Source: Granulosicoccus antarcticus IMCC3135 (GTDB lineage: Bacteria > Pseudomonadota > Gammaproteobacteria > Granulosicoccales > Granulosicoccaceae). Taken from it: 64,000 bases of DNA. The notes beneath the pieces are model-generated. The model saw only the letters and a list, made by a program, of their open reading frames with translations, did not search any database and was not told where the DNA came from. The stretch lies in contig NZ_CP018632.1 in assembly GCF_002215215.1 (NCBI RefSeq), positions 5,204,501 to 5,268,500 of the forward strand, read 5' to 3'. The position numbers and the translations under genes were made by a program. How positions within the stretch are numbered: position 1 is the first letter of the stretch; every line of letters starts with the position of its first letter. This document shows, in pieces, positions 8,497-16,674 of the stretch.

Positions 8497-9305
8497 TGCG
8501 CATACTCCGGTAGAACGCTCATGTCGACATGCCCGAATGCTCCATCCAGTTGTTTGAGTTCCTTGAACATGGGCAACATGCCGACTTTGGAGACCATATC
8601 GCCTAGTGGCTGCAGCGCCGATGCCGGCACCAGGCTGCGCACACGTCGTCTGGCCTTGTCATCATTGGCTGCACTCCAGCCATCCACCAGAATCACAGAT
8701 TTGCTGTGCAGACAGGCAAAGTTCCCTTCGTTGCCGCAGGCCTGATCGCTGGCCGCAAGCCAGTCATTTGCCTTGACCTGCACTCCGACACCGGCACGCA
8801 GCAGACCATTGGTACTCAAGCCCCAACTGTTGCCACTCAACCCATCCAGCAACTTCCCGGTATCGCCAACCGTCTGCCCGACTCGCATGGCGATGGAGGG
8901 GCTGCCCACACCTTTTTCGTCGGGCAGACCGCCTGCCGAACTCTCATCGATCACGATGTCGGTCTGGCCTTCCCAGCTTCGATCCGCTATTGACTCTGCA
9001 TCGCCTGACTCTGCATCGCCCCAGAGACGGTTTGACGCAGGATCACTGGCAGCCGTCATGATGGGAGTATCGGCAGCACTGAAAAATCGCTCTTTGACAG
9101 CCCCGGTTCTGATCGCATTCTGACCTGACTGGGGATAGACCGTCGCCTCCCAGGCTGTATACCGCCCAGCCTGTTCACTGGTTTGTTTCAGATCAATCAG
9201 TTTGCCGATCATGACGATACCGAAGACAACCGGCAGCATGACCGTCATCAGAACCGCAGTCTCGATCAGAGCACTGCCTGCCTGCTTTGTGGCTAGCCTA
9301 TTCAT
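8493..9305 (-). CDS. TadE-like pseudopilin
   Basis: About 270 residues. The N-terminus reads QAGSALIETAVLMTVMLPVV: a Gly processing site followed by Ser-Ala-Leu-Ile-Glu and a hydrophobic stem, the hallmark of TadE/TadF-type pseudopilins. The rest is a periplasmic domain with a Cys pair (CGNEGNFAC). An in-frame duplication GDAESGDAES near residue 75 comes from a 15-base tandem repeat at about 8992-9021. ATGs at 9314 and 9311 are also in frame, but a GAGG ribosome site sits better (9 bases) for the ATG at 9305. The gene overlaps the TadG-like gene in front of it. Confidence 0.72.
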   Translation of the reverse strand: MNRLATKQAGSALIETAVLMTVMLPVVFGIVMIGKLIDLKQTSEQAGRYTAWEATVYPQSGQNAIRTGAVKERFFSAADTPIMTAASDPASNRLWGDAESGDAESIADRSWEGQTDIVIDESSAGGLPDEKGVGSPSIAMRVGQTVGDTGKLLDGLSGNSWGLSTNGLLRAGVGVQVKANDWLAASDQACGNEGNFACLHSKSVILVDGWSAANDDKARRRVRSLVPASALQPLGDMVSKVGMLPMFKELKQLDGAFGHVDMSVLPEYAQ

Positions 9306-11529
9306 CGACATCATCCTCTTCTACCTCTTCCAGCCAGGGCACCGAGATTTCATCCTCATCAAGGCGCAGAAACTCCTCGACAAGGTAGTCCGCCTCCTTG
9401 CGCCTCATGACATAGATATCGCTGGATGAATTGACGATGTCCATGAGTTCGATGGCCAGTTGCTCTTTGAATTGAGCCCTGGCTTCGCGCTGTAGATCTC
9501 TTAGCGTCTGTTTTCGCCTGACATAGGTCTCATAGGTATCGCTAGCAGGATTCACGCTGGCCATCAGCAGTCCTGTCTCCCGAATCAGCTCTTCCAGTCG
9601 CTCCTCTTCGACACGCAGCTCTTCACCCAGCCGCTCGTAGATAATCTGGAACTCATCGATGATCGTCTGTCGAATGGCACGAAACTCTTCGGCTAATCTC
9701 TCGGCCATTTGTGTAGCCGTGGTGACCGCATCGATATAGGGCTGTGCAGCCTCTGTAGAGGCCAACTCCCCCAACTCATTTTCAGCCATCTGCGTCAGGT
9801 CATCTTCCAGCTCATCAACCGATTGAGCATGACCGCCCATCGAACTGGATATGGCCCCAGCCAGCATGTTCGCGACCTGATCGCGCAATGCCTCAATCAA
9901 CTGTGCTTCGATCTCCTCTCTGAATTGATCCAGCCGGCTTGAGTCCAGAGCAGCTGCAATCGTCTCGAAATCAGACATGGCACCGGGATTGGAGATCAAT
10001 GCCGTTGTCGCATCATCCAGCTCCCCGGTGCTCATGGGTAAATCCAACTCTGAGTAATCGACCAGCGTGCCGCTGTTATCAGGCAAACCATTACTGCTGC
10101 TGGTGGCATTGGGTGCACTGGCCGCACCGCCTCCGGGTCGTGCAGCCAGGGCCAGCAAACGATCAGCATTGGATATAGGGCTTAATCGGCTACCCCAATA
10201 CGGGTTATAACCATTGGCTGGCTCCAGAGCTTGACCTGTCTTGCCAGCCAGGTCGGCATCTGCTCGCTTGTAGAAGACTTCAGCCACGCTGATGGAGCTG
10301 ATGCGATCACCGGGCGTCTCGACGGGGGTAGTAAACTGGCGACGAAATCCGAGTGCATCCGAGTTCTGAACCTTGGCCGCCGGCAATGAGACCTCTACTT
10401 TGAGGTTCAATTGAGGCGTATCCTCAGCGATAGTATCCAGACTCAACGAGCGATACGCCTGCACGCCGGTGTAGTGACTCATGGCGGTACGAGACTCAGT
10501 GCCTTGTAGCGTGAGCTGACCAATATCTGCCAGATACTCGCCAGTACGATTGATCCCCAGGAATCTGGCGCAATCGCCCCGGTTCATTTCTCTTAATGTG
10601 TCACACGCACCTGGTTCCAGCGTGTCATCCGAATCTTCTGAATTGGCAAAAGCTTCCGCCCAGGCGATAGGCACCTCATAACGTTTAGTGCCCTTCCAGG
10701 TCCAGAAGCGGTTCTGCAGAGACATGGTGTCTTTAGCCTTCCATTCCCACTCTATGCCATCGGCGGTGTCCACGCGTATCAGCTTTGTCGCGCCTTCACG
10801 GCGCACCTGATGCCGCAACAAGGGTGAGGAATAGAACCAGAAATTGAAGAATTTCCAATTGCGTTCCCGGCTGAAATCATCACGGGACTCGTTGATCATC
10901 TGAGTGCGTTCATCCATGGCAGCCACATCGTCTTTTTCGAACCCGTCTGTGAATCCCTGCCACTGATTGAGATTGTTTGCCAGGCCCAGGCCACTGAAGG
11001 CGGTATTGATCGTAAAACGCGCATCCGTCTCTTTGACCACTGAACGGATAACATCTGGCGTTGCAACAAACGTACTGACAAACATGGCTTCCTGAGCCAG
11101 TGACAGTCCTCGATTGACGATATCAACGACACCCACCATGGCCTCGACAATGGGTGTCATGACAGCTTCAACCACTTCCAGGCCGCGCTGCAAACCTTCT
11201 GCGATGCCACTGGCAACCGGAACCGGTTTTAGAACGGTTGCAATATTTTCACTGGCGACAACCCCATAGGTAACCCAGGATTTGAGGCTGACCGCTTGCG
11301 CGATAGATACCTGATTGGCAACCATGGCACGGTTGGAATAGGACTGAAAATTGAGAGCTCGAGCTTGCCAGAGAGTCCCGCTGTAGGCTGCTGCATCAGC
11401 TGTATTGGCAAGCTTCATCTTGTCAGTCGCTACTTGCCCGGTATTGAACAAGACAAAAGCGCCCAACATCCCCACTGCCAGCATTGCCAATCCCAATGGC
11501 AGCACCTGTCCTTCCTGACGTTTGTACAT
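9298..11529 (-). CDS. TadG-like Flp pilus-assembly protein
   Basis: 743 residues. The N-terminus QEGQVLPLGLAMLAVGMLG plus FNTGQVATDKMKLANTADAA matches the TadG N-terminal domain: a pseudopilin-like hydrophobic helix followed by the NTADAAA segment. The central part is a large periplasmic domain; the C-terminal third (about 560-720) is strongly helical and charged, with likely coiled coil (EEERLEELIRETG), and the tail is very acidic. GGAGG lies 5 bases before the ATG at 11529, which I prefer to the adjacent ATG at 11532. TadG is needed for Flp pilus production in other species, with an unclear exact role. Confidence 0.8.
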   Translation of the reverse strand: MYKRQEGQVLPLGLAMLAVGMLGAFVLFNTGQVATDKMKLANTADAAAYSGTLWQARALNFQSYSNRAMVANQVSIAQAVSLKSWVTYGVVASENIATVLKPVPVASGIAEGLQRGLEVVEAVMTPIVEAMVGVVDIVNRGLSLAQEAMFVSTFVATPDVIRSVVKETDARFTINTAFSGLGLANNLNQWQGFTDGFEKDDVAAMDERTQMINESRDDFSRERNWKFFNFWFYSSPLLRHQVRREGATKLIRVDTADGIEWEWKAKDTMSLQNRFWTWKGTKRYEVPIAWAEAFANSEDSDDTLEPGACDTLREMNRGDCARFLGINRTGEYLADIGQLTLQGTESRTAMSHYTGVQAYRSLSLDTIAEDTPQLNLKVEVSLPAAKVQNSDALGFRRQFTTPVETPGDRISSISVAEVFYKRADADLAGKTGQALEPANGYNPYWGSRLSPISNADRLLALAARPGGGAASAPNATSSSNGLPDNSGTLVDYSELDLPMSTGELDDATTALISNPGAMSDFETIAAALDSSRLDQFREEIEAQLIEALRDQVANMLAGAISSSMGGHAQSVDELEDDLTQMAENELGELASTEAAQPYIDAVTTATQMAERLAEEFRAIRQTIIDEFQIIYERLGEELRVEEERLEELIRETGLLMASVNPASDTYETYVRRKQTLRDLQREARAQFKEQLAIELMDIVNSSSDIYVMRRKEADYLVEEFLRLDEDEISVPWLEEVEEDDVDE

Positions 11530-11621
11530 CATTGCCTCCGATGCAATGAGATGAGAGTGGCTGAGGTGATTGACCCGCAACCGGGCCAATCACTTTCAGA
11601 CAACGGGTACTAGCCGTAGAC

Positions 11622-11909
11622 TCAGTTGTTGTAGTCTTTGAGCGTTACCTGCGCCTTGGCTTTCGTTTCAGCCGCCTTGAGGTTTGTATTGACAATCGCC
11701 TCTCTGTCAATTGCGGCTCCACCGACCAAGTCAGTGCCCAGGGACAGGAAACTCGCTTTGACGCTTGAACCGAATGCGCTCACAGCGACAATGGATGCCA
11801 CGGCGATCAAGGCCACGATGATTATATATTCGGTCAGTCCTTGTCCCTTTATACGTCGTGCCGAAAATGACTGCGAAAGCGGGTTTGATGTATTTTTACT
11901 GGTTTTCAT
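11622..11909 (-). CDS. flp: Flp-type pilin precursor
   Basis: 95-residue prepilin. The leader (about 22 residues, ending ARRIKG) is followed by QGLTEYIIIVALIAVASIVA: cleavage after Gly, Glu at +5, Tyr at +6, then the hydrophobic pilus-forming helix, all diagnostic of Flp pilins. The C-terminal part is Ala/Lys/Thr-rich. An AAAGGA site 7 bases upstream supports the ATG at 11909 rather than the longer frame starting at 11996. It is the probable major pilin and lies near the front of the tad operon. The prepilin peptidase needed to process it is not in this window. Confidence 0.93.
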   Translation of the reverse strand: MKTSKNTSNPLSQSFSARRIKGQGLTEYIIIVALIAVASIVAVSAFGSSVKASFLSLGTDLVGGAAIDREAIVNTNLKAAETKAKAQVTLKDYNN

Positions 11910-12031
11910 AAGTTTTCCTTTTGCATATGCAATATAAAAATTGTTGTGATGTTGTTTCCTACAGGTAGGTATCGGGTGTGTTTTTTCGTATCGCATGCTC
12001 CTTCATGTGGATATGATTCACGTCCAGGTGC

Positions 12032-12793
12032 TTATTCGATATAAACACCAATGGGAATTGCAGGATTCATCAGCTCTTCGATGCTGACACTGCGATAGTC
12101 TGAGGGTGGCTGGAAGTTGTGCGGACGGGTTTCACGTTCGCGCACGTCAGTCAATTCGCTCACATAGCCATCAAGGGTACTTGAGCGCACAACAACACCC
12201 AGAGTTGGTGAGAACCACTGTTCTTCGACGGCTTCGCCCTGGTAACTACATGTCCAGCGCTGAACGATGCGCCCTTGCCAAAGATCCCTTTCACCTTGCT
12301 TCCCTTCCATGCCATTACACGGTGAAAACTGCAGAAAACCAGCTGAATTTCCCATAACCGGCTGCGAGGATGAGGATTCAAATTCATCCTTGGAAATAGT
12401 GACAGGCAAGGTGTGAAGCAGTTGGCGATGCTGATCGACAAACCAGAACTTGTCCTCAGCAAAGTTTGCAATGAATATATTGCCTGAACCACCCTTGTCT
12501 TGTTCAACTCTCACACCATGGCCGCTATACAGCACCTGAGCCTCGCTCAGCAACGTCTGTGAGGGCTGGTGGTGATGACGATAGAGTGCCGAGAACGATG
12601 GATGTGTCGGTGACAGATTGATTTTCTCATTAGAAGATGATGATAAATCTGGCTTGATCAGCTCCGCAGACCGAAGATCGGTCAATGCAGACTTTGATGC
12701 ATTATCGGTCACGCTTGATCCAGAAGCCTGACCTGCATGAGCCAGAAAAATGAAACTGGCGGATACAACAGCACTTATGTATTTCTTCACCAT
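12032..12793 (-). CDS. secreted protein of unknown function upstream of flp
   Basis: 253 residues, not recognised. A signal peptide is clear (Lys-Lys, hydrophobic residues about 6-20, AHAGQASG). The rest is beta-rich with two Cys (about 160 and 185, FSPCNGMEGK and RWTCSYQG) that may pair in the periplasm, and ends with hydrophobic IPIGVYIE. It is the first minus-strand gene ahead of flp, 122 bases upstream, and could be either the leader gene of the tad operon or a separate unit. No membrane anchor after the signal was seen. Confidence 0.6.
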   Translation of the reverse strand: MVKKYISAVVSASFIFLAHAGQASGSSVTDNASKSALTDLRSAELIKPDLSSSSNEKINLSPTHPSFSALYRHHHQPSQTLLSEAQVLYSGHGVRVEQDKGGSGNIFIANFAEDKFWFVDQHRQLLHTLPVTISKDEFESSSSQPVMGNSAGFLQFSPCNGMEGKQGERDLWQGRIVQRWTCSYQGEAVEEQWFSPTLGVVVRSSTLDGYVSELTDVRERETRPHNFQPPSDYRSVSIEELMNPAIPIGVYIE

Positions 12794-12956
12794 GACGATC
12801 CATGTCAGTGACAGTTCACAAAACGTTAACCGAGCGTCCTAGGTCAAGTCAACACTAATTTCAGTAGCTCTCATCACGCACTGTATGCCTGAACGGGTGT
12901 GATTAACAAAACGCTTGCTGAAATCTGACTATCAACCTAATCTTGCCTTGAATAAA

Positions 12957-12977
12957 CAAAAGGCATGATGCCTTTTG
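12957..12977. promoter_or_regulatory. near-perfect palindrome in the divergent intergenic region
   Basis: A 21-base dyad, CAAAAGGCAT then GATGCCTTTTG, in the 235-base space between the divergent secreted protein gene (start 12793) and the RHS-type gene (start 13029). It could be an operator for either gene or a small hairpin in the leader of the RHS-type gene. There is no T-tract on either side, which argues against a terminator. No promoter boxes could be assigned with confidence in this space. Confidence 0.4.
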
Positions 12978-13028
12978 CGATAGCCCTACTCGCTGCATCA
13001 CATTCAGCATCACACATTCAAGGATCGA

Positions 13029-14369
13029 ATGATGAGTCAAAGCCTGACAGGTATTAACGATAGTCGCACCCGACACGCGAACCCATTTACACAACAAGGG
13101 CCAGGTCGCTCTCGAATATCACACCGATATTTACTGCCTATTTTGTCCTCCGCCGTCTTGACAACATCCCTGTCGGCAACAAGTCACTCAGGGCAGGACG
13201 ATAACGCAGAACCTCGCCTGTATTCTGCTATTCGTGCATCACCGGTGTTGCTCTATTCCAGTGCCACTCCTGCCACTTGTTCACCCGGCTGCATCACCGT
13301 CACCGATTACCAGAGCGAGAGCACGCCTCTGACGTTCTCCCGTTCGTATAATCCTTCTGTGTTGACACCAGAAAACAGCCCTCCACGCTGGCGACATCGC
13401 TATGAGATTCGTCTGACTCAAGCGGGCAATGACCGTATCGTCTTTGATCACCACGGCAATCGTCATCGCTTCACCCCAAACCCGGATGGAAGCTATAAAC
13501 CAACCCGTAAAACTGACGGTGAACTACAGCTGAAAGACGGTCAATACCGTTGGACGGACGAACATGAAATACAACACCGGTTCTACGGATCATTACCAAC
13601 TTCACTACATTTTCCTGACCAACAGACACTTACCTTGCACTACCAGCAAGGCCAGCTGGCCTTTGTCAGCGATGATAAAAACAGACACATGGAAATCGTC
13701 CATGACCGTGACGATGTCTCCTTCATCGTACCCTCCGGCGAACAGCTGTTCAGCAAGATCAGTGATCCTTGCCCCCCTCTCCCGCCACCCACTGACCCCA
13801 CTGACCCCATCGAACGATGCGACACCGAAGCGAACCCCGTTCCCGGTTTTCTGGATATCCAGAGCGGAGCCGGCGTATCAACACTCGACGCCCGACCCGC
13901 CTCCTGTCAAAGCTACTTCGTCGAATTCTATGGCACCTTGCGGGGTGAGGAAATTGAATCAGGGCTAGAGGAGCATCCGCCTTATGCGGCCATGGTGCCG
14001 ACCAACCGCTCCTTCCCCATCATTGATTTCATCAATGGTGATGAGCTGATTGTGGTTCGCAGTCGAGATCTTGGCAGTCCCAGCTACAACAATCCTGACT
14101 CACCCGATGCCTTGTACGATCGTCTGCTACGGGATGCTCAGCAGATCCAGACGCAATTTCTTGACCCGCTGGAAGCCGATGGTTCTGTGTCGGGCACGGA
14201 GAATGGTCGAACCACCCATATAAGCTACGGTGAGCAACAGCAAGTGACACTGCACCTGCTGGTTCGCCAGGATATGGCCAGTCCAGCTCACTGGCAACAG
14301 ATAGAAAGTGCCCGCCTCGCTCTGGCTGAACGTTACGGGATCAGCCTGCAAGTAGTCATCATTCCTTGA
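13029..14369 (+). CDS. secreted protein with RHS-type N-terminal (DUF6531-like) domain
   Basis: 446 residues. A hydrophobic stretch at about residues 38-53 could act as signal or anchor. Residues about 75-120 (ATPATCSPGCITVTDYQSES, TPLTFSRSYNPSV) match the start of RHS/YD-repeat proteins, and residues about 165-225 (YRWTDEHEIQHRFY, then LTLHYQQGQLAFVSDD) look like one or two RHS strands. There is no long YD-repeat shell: after a Pro-rich hinge (PPLPPPTDPTDP, about 250) the C-terminal about 190 residues are of unknown fold with several Cys. An AAGGA site precedes the ATG pair. It may be a degenerate or miniature RHS-type polymorphic protein; no immunity gene follows. Confidence 0.6.
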   Translation: MMSQSLTGINDSRTRHANPFTQQGPGRSRISHRYLLPILSSAVLTTSLSATSHSGQDDNAEPRLYSAIRASPVLLYSSATPATCSPGCITVTDYQSESTPLTFSRSYNPSVLTPENSPPRWRHRYEIRLTQAGNDRIVFDHHGNRHRFTPNPDGSYKPTRKTDGELQLKDGQYRWTDEHEIQHRFYGSLPTSLHFPDQQTLTLHYQQGQLAFVSDDKNRHMEIVHDRDDVSFIVPSGEQLFSKISDPCPPLPPPTDPTDPIERCDTEANPVPGFLDIQSGAGVSTLDARPASCQSYFVEFYGTLRGEEIESGLEEHPPYAAMVPTNRSFPIIDFINGDELIVVRSRDLGSPSYNNPDSPDALYDRLLRDAQQIQTQFLDPLEADGSVSGTENGRTTHISYGEQQQVTLHLLVRQDMASPAHWQQIESARLALAERYGISLQVVIIP

Positions 14370-14386
14370 GACGCGGCGCCCCTTCC

Positions 14387-14409
14387 TGGGCTTTCAATGA
14401 AAAAGCCCA
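14387..14409 (+). terminator. hairpin after the RHS-type gene
   Basis: TGGGCTTT pairs perfectly with AAAGCCCA across a 7-base loop, 18 bases after the stop codon. There is no T-run behind it, so Rho-independent action is uncertain, but its position fits the end of the upstream transcript before the riboflavin promoter. Confidence 0.5.
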
Positions 14410-14420
14410 TTGCAAAGCGC

Positions 14421-14449
14421 TTGACAATAGAGTAATTTCCTCGCTGTAC
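14421..14449 (+). promoter_or_regulatory. candidate promoter of the riboflavin operon
   Basis: A perfect -35 box TTGACA at 14421-14426 lies about 18 bases before a weak -10 candidate (TGTACC at 14445-14450), immediately in front of the riboswitch. The -35 is convincing; the -10 is poor, so the call rests on position as well as sequence. Confidence 0.45.
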
Positions 14450-14453
14450 CAAA

Positions 14454-14615
14454 CTTCGGGGCGGGGTGTAATTCCCCACCGACGGTAGGGCAACTTCATT
14501 TGTTTGAACGTTGTCAAGCCCGTGACCCGCGAGGCGGCCAGCAGTATCAAGGTTGTCAGACGGTGGATCTGGTCAGATTCCAGAGCCGACGGTTAGAGTC
14601 CGGATGAGAGAAGTT
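14454..14615 (+). ncRNA. FMN riboswitch (RFN element)
   Basis: The conserved RFN parts appear in order: CTTCGGGGCGGGGTG, AATTCCCCACCGACGGTAG, the variable arm, AAGCCCGTGACCCGCGAG, GGTGGATCTGGTCAGATTCC and AGAGCCGACGGTTAGAGTCC followed by GGATGAGAGAAG. The outer helix is closed by CTTC near 14455 and GAAG near 14610. This aptamer binds flavin mononucleotide and shuts down riboflavin synthesis and transport genes. It sits directly upstream of ribD, so the whole rib operon is probably feedback-controlled by FMN. Confidence 0.97.
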
Positions 14616-14726
14616 GGTCGCTGTTGTTGCGTACTTGTGACCGCGTTATGGCGTCCCGAGTCGTAACCCGTATGTTGTGGCGGTTGGCTTGTTCAGCCAT
14701 GACCTCGATGTACCAGTGCCTGCTGC

Positions 14727-14755
14727 GCCCCTGTTTTCCAGTTTCGCCAAGGGGC
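14727..14755 (+). promoter_or_regulatory. possible Shine-Dalgarno sequestering hairpin of the riboswitch
   Basis: GCCCC at 14727-14731 can pair with GGGGC at 14751-14755, which is the ribosome-binding site immediately in front of the ribD ATG at 14756. This would be a translational expression platform for the FMN riboswitch about 110 bases upstream. No terminator stem with a T-run was seen between aptamer and gene, which favours control at translation. The pairing is only five bases, so this is a suggestion. Confidence 0.4.
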
Positions 14756-16006
14756 ATGATCGCAGTGCAGTCTCACGAACACTATATGCAGTATGCGCTG
14801 GAACTGGCTGCCCGAGGATCGGGTTGCACCAGTCCGAACCCGCTGGTGGGCAGCGTCATCGTGCGCGATGGCATCATTGTGGGGCAAGGCTGGCATGCTC
14901 GTTACGGGCACCAGCACGCCGAGGTCAACGCGCTGCTCAATGCCGCCCAGAACAACTCTCATCCTGATTGGAAAGCCGACAACCGGCATGCCCTGACCAC
15001 CGGTGCCACCCTGTATGTGACGCTGGAGCCCTGTAATCATCACGGCCTGACACCGCCTTGCAGCCAGGCCATTCTGGATGCGGGTATTCGCCATGTCGTC
15101 TACGCACTGGCGGATCCGAACCCCAAGGCGGCAGGCGGTGCCCAGTGGCTGCAAAGCCAAGGCGTTCAGGTCACCCACGGCGTTCTCGAACAGGAAGCCA
15201 TGCATCAGAACCGATTTTTTCTGACGTTTCTGCGTACGCGCCGACCGCATGTCATCGCCAAGTCTGCCACCAGTCTTGATGGCAGAATTGCTACCCGCAC
15301 GGGTGACAGCCAATGGATTACCGGGCCAGAGGCGCGCGCCCGAGGCCATGAACTTCGACAGGCTGTGGATGCCATCATGGTGGGAGCCGACACCGTCATT
15401 GCCGATGACCCGGCGCTTACGGTCCGGCTGCCCGAGTCGGTGGTCGCAGCAGAAGCTGTGCGCCATCCGCGCCCTGTCATTCTGGATCGCACGGGTCGTG
15501 TGCCACTGAGCGCAGCCCTGCTGGACGAAAAACGCTCACCTCGGACACTGATCATTACCACCGATCAGATGGACAAGGATCATCGCCAGACACTCAAGGC
15601 TCGAGGCTTCGATGTCTTCAGTGTGCCGCCCCATACCGACGGTTGCGGCACCTCACCGCGTGCCGTGCTGGAAATACTGGCACAACAGGGCATTCAGAGT
15701 GTTCTCATCGAAGGCGGTGCGACGGTACAAGGGGTCTTCAGAGATGCCGGTCTGATCGACGAGATCTGGTGCTTTATCGCCCCGACACTGATCGGTGGGC
15801 GCAACGCCCCTGCCTCATTTGGCGATCTGGGCAGCGATTCTCTCGGCGATGCAACCACATTGTCCGATGTGCAACTGGAAGTGACCGGCAAAGACATTCT
15901 GGTGCGAGCCAAGGTGGTTCATCGCCAACACGAACAGCCCCCCAAAGCAGGCCTTGAGCAGGCAGCTGTGCCTGCTCCCCCTGTATTCATCAACACAAGA
16001 AACTGA
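14756..16006 (+). CDS. ribD: RibD, diaminohydroxyphosphoribosylaminopyrimidine deaminase/reductase
   Basis: 416 residues from the ATG at 14756, which has an AAGGGG site in front and puts the conserved HEHYMQYALELAARG near the start; upstream in-frame ATGs would extend into the riboswitch leader. The N-terminal deaminase domain shows the zinc ligands HAEVNAL and LEPCNHHGLTPPCSQAI; the C-terminal reductase domain shows KSATSLDGRIATRTGDSQWI and VLIEGGATVQGVF. It carries out two successive steps of riboflavin synthesis from the GTP-derived pyrimidine, in the cytoplasm. A tail of about 35 residues after the reductase is Pro/Ala/Gln-rich and unusual. First gene of the rib operon. Confidence 0.96.
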   Translation: MIAVQSHEHYMQYALELAARGSGCTSPNPLVGSVIVRDGIIVGQGWHARYGHQHAEVNALLNAAQNNSHPDWKADNRHALTTGATLYVTLEPCNHHGLTPPCSQAILDAGIRHVVYALADPNPKAAGGAQWLQSQGVQVTHGVLEQEAMHQNRFFLTFLRTRRPHVIAKSATSLDGRIATRTGDSQWITGPEARARGHELRQAVDAIMVGADTVIADDPALTVRLPESVVAAEAVRHPRPVILDRTGRVPLSAALLDEKRSPRTLIITTDQMDKDHRQTLKARGFDVFSVPPHTDGCGTSPRAVLEILAQQGIQSVLIEGGATVQGVFRDAGLIDEIWCFIAPTLIGGRNAPASFGDLGSDSLGDATTLSDVQLEVTGKDILVRAKVVHRQHEQPPKAGLEQAAVPAPPVFINTRN

Positions 16007-16011
16007 CTGAC

Positions 16012-16674
16012 ATGTTTACCGGCATAGTGGAAGAACTGGGCAAGGTACGAGATTGTCGCCGTGATGGCGATGGTTTCGCCCTGTCCATCGATTGCAGCAC
16101 GGTCCTCGAAGGTACCATTCTGGGCGATAGCATCGCGGTGAATGGTGTCTGCCTGACCGTGACGCAACTGGACAGCCAGGGCTTTGTGACAGGCCTTGCA
16201 CCTGAGACCCGCAAACGCACCAACCTTGATTCGCTGGTCAAAGGCTCGAAGGTCAACCTTGAGCGCTCTGTCACCCCCTCCACTCGTATGGGCGGACACT
16301 TCGTGCAGGGCCATGTCGATGCCACCGGCACCATCCGCACCTTTCGCCACGATGAAGACGCGCTGTGGGTCACGATCAGTGCGCCTGCTGAACTGATGCG
16401 CTATATCGTCACCAAAGGCTACATCACGCTTGACGGCACCAGCCTGACGGTCGTTGATGTGGGCCCTGACTGGTTCAGCGTCACCCTGGTGGCCTACACC
16501 CAGGCGCATATCGTCATGCCCGGCAAGAGCGTTGGCGAACAGATCAATATCGAGGTGGATGTGCTGGGCAAGTATGTAGAACGCCTGCTACAGCACGGCA
16601 TTGCCGGTGTCGGCACCGCTGCTGCCGCCTCCCCTATTACCCCAGATTTTCTGAAAGAGAACGGCTATGACTGA
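16012..16674 (+). CDS. ribE: riboflavin synthase alpha chain
   Basis: 220 residues starting with the family hallmark [12 protein letters not shown]. It has two lumazine-binding repeats, each with a gating pattern: [12 protein letters not shown] in the first half and [16 protein letters not shown] linking to [12 protein letters not shown] in the second. It converts two 6,7-dimethyl-8-ribityllumazine molecules to riboflavin and 5-amino-6-ribitylaminouracil. The gene follows ribD by five bases and its end overlaps the ribBA start by 8 bases, so it is translated within the same operon. Confidence 0.97.
   Translation: MFTGIVEELGKVRDCRRDGDGFALSIDCSTVLEGTILGDSIAVNGVCLTVTQLDSQGFVTGLAPETRKRTNLDSLVKGSKVNLERSVTPSTRMGGHFVQGHVDATGTIRTFRHDEDALWVTISAPAELMRYIVTKGYITLDGTSLTVVDVGPDWFSVTLVAYTQAHIVMPGKSVGEQINIEVDVLGKYVERLLQHGIAGVGTAAAASPITPDFLKENGYD

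Noticed and set aside
11910-11996. Longer Flp frame starting at 11996 with AAGGAG before it
   Set aside because: Only one base separates the site from that ATG, and a better spaced site precedes the ATG at 11909, which gives a normal prepilin leader.
14624-14755. Extended RibD N-terminus from an upstream ATG
   Set aside because: It would translate the riboswitch leader, is unlike other RibD proteins, and the AAGGGG site supports 14756.
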